64,000 nucleotides of DNA from Rhodopseudomonas sp. BAL398. GTDB taxonomy: Bacteria; Pseudomonadota; Alphaproteobacteria; Rhizobiales; Xanthobacteraceae. The translations under genes were made by a program, and so were the position numbers. The stretch lies in NCBI RefSeq assembly GCF_033001325.1, contig NZ_CP133111.1, positions 3,100,001 through 3,164,000 on the forward strand, in the 5' to 3' direction. Under the pieces are notes generated by a model. It had not been told where the DNA came from. It searched no databases and saw nothing but the letters and a program-made list of their open reading frames with translations. Positions 63,487-64,000 of the stretch are shown piece by piece (the stretch's first letter is position 1; every line of letters starts with the position of its first letter).

Positions 63487-64000
63487 ATGGCCAAAATCCT
63501 GATCATGGGCGCCGGTCTCGGCGGCGTCATCATGGCTTACGAGATGAAGGATCAACTCGGGCGCGACGACGAACTCACCGTCGTCACCAAGGATCCGATC
63601 TATCACTTCGTGCCGTCGAACCCCTGGGTGGCGGTGAAATGGCGCACGCCGGATTCGGTTCAGGTCGATCTGGCGCCGGTGTTCGCCCGCCGCGGCATCA
63701 ACTTCAAGCCGGTACCGGCGGCCAGGGTCCATCCCGACGACAATCGCGTCGAACTCGAGGACGGCACCTCGCTAACTTACGACTATCTGATCGTCGCCAC
63801 CGGACCGGAGCTGGCCTTCGACGAGATCGAGGGACTTGGACCGGAGGGCTACACCTCGTCGATCTGTCATATCGACCACGCCACGCAGGCCGCGGACTCC
63901 TTCGAGGCGTTCTGCAAGAAGCCGGGGCCGATCGTGGTCGGCGCGGTGCAGGGCGCGTCCTGTTTCGGCCCGGCCTATGAATACACTTTCATTCTCGACA
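63487..64000 (+). CDS. Sulfide:quinone oxidoreductase-like flavoprotein (partial)
   Basis: The first 171 residues of a flavoprotein of the SQR/FCSD type; the gene runs off the window. The FAD-binding GAGLGGVIMAYEM, the YHFVPSNPWVAVKWR loop and YDYLIVATGP are typical. A cysteine in SSICHID and a further one in GASCFGP may be the redox-active residues of SQR. It would oxidise sulfide and feed quinones, a photolithotrophic function that fits this organism. A type II NADH dehydrogenase is less likely. Confidence 0.85.
   Translation, partial: MAKILIMGAGLGGVIMAYEMKDQLGRDDELTVVTKDPIYHFVPSNPWVAVKWRTPDSVQVDLAPVFARRGINFKPVPAARVHPDDNRVELEDGTSLTYDYLIVATGPELAFDEIEGLGPEGYTSSICHIDHATQAADSFEAFCKKPGPIVVGAVQGASCFGPAYEYTFILD

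Overview
The window is GC-rich (roughly 65%), densely coded chromosomal DNA from a purple non-sulfur alphaproteobacterium of the Bradyrhizobium/Rhodopseudomonas group; Rhodopseudomonas palustris or a close relative is the best guess. The reasons are a light-harvesting 2 pair (pucB-pucA) under tandem PpsR-type operators, a haem-type FixL with FixJ and FixK, an FNR-type regulator resembling AadR, a second complex I operon with fused nuoCD, and intergenic palindromic repeats typical of this group. All assignments come from reading the sequence; no database search was run.

Layout. 1-8.3 kb: FNR/AadR-type regulator divergent from a small cytochrome c, then an Mla-type lipid transport operon, a hypothetical gene, a Pat-type acetyltransferase and a CBS protein. 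8.5-14.8 kb: a hypoxia/dormancy-like block (APH plus P-loop kinase fusion, class I PHA synthase, two universal stress proteins, CBS-BON protein), with several FNR/FixK-type boxes. 14.9-18.4 kb: fixL-fixJ, a stand-alone receiver and fixK. 18.5-32.7 kb: thirteen nuo genes (nuoA to nuoN, nuoCD fused) on the minus strand, with an FNR/FixK box upstream of nuoA. 33-43.4 kb: NdvA-like exporter, DD-carboxypeptidase, fatty acyl-CoA ligase, peroxiredoxin, the ispH-thrB-rnhA operon, trcR and a small Cys-rich protein. 43.4-50 kb: an accessory stretch with many palindromic repeats, a divergent HEPN-like/DUF4238 pair of visibly lower GC, a SnoaL-like protein, a VapB-type antitoxin with a truncated PIN toxin, a PsiE protein and pucBA. 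50-56.4 kb: a membrane-anchored hypothetical protein, purA, a small exported protein, an aldo/keto reductase and a serine hydrolase. 56.4-64 kb: an aminotransferase remnant, a signalling cluster (LuxR regulator, PAS kinase with receiver-like tail, REC-Hpt, REC-REC), small metabolic genes, and the start of a sulfide:quinone oxidoreductase-like gene that runs off the window.

How it fits together. FixLJ senses oxygen and should switch on fixK. FixK and the FNR protein share the TTGAY-N4-RTCAA operator, which occurs before the cytochrome c/aadR pair, the CBS/kinase pair and nuoA, with a weaker copy before the CBS-BON gene. The left 33 kb therefore reads as a low-oxygen regulon, made of its regulators and their probable targets: energy coupling, reserve polymer and stress proteins. 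The right half is mostly housekeeping with accessory insertions. No rRNA, tRNA, CRISPR array, intact insertion sequence or prophage was seen.
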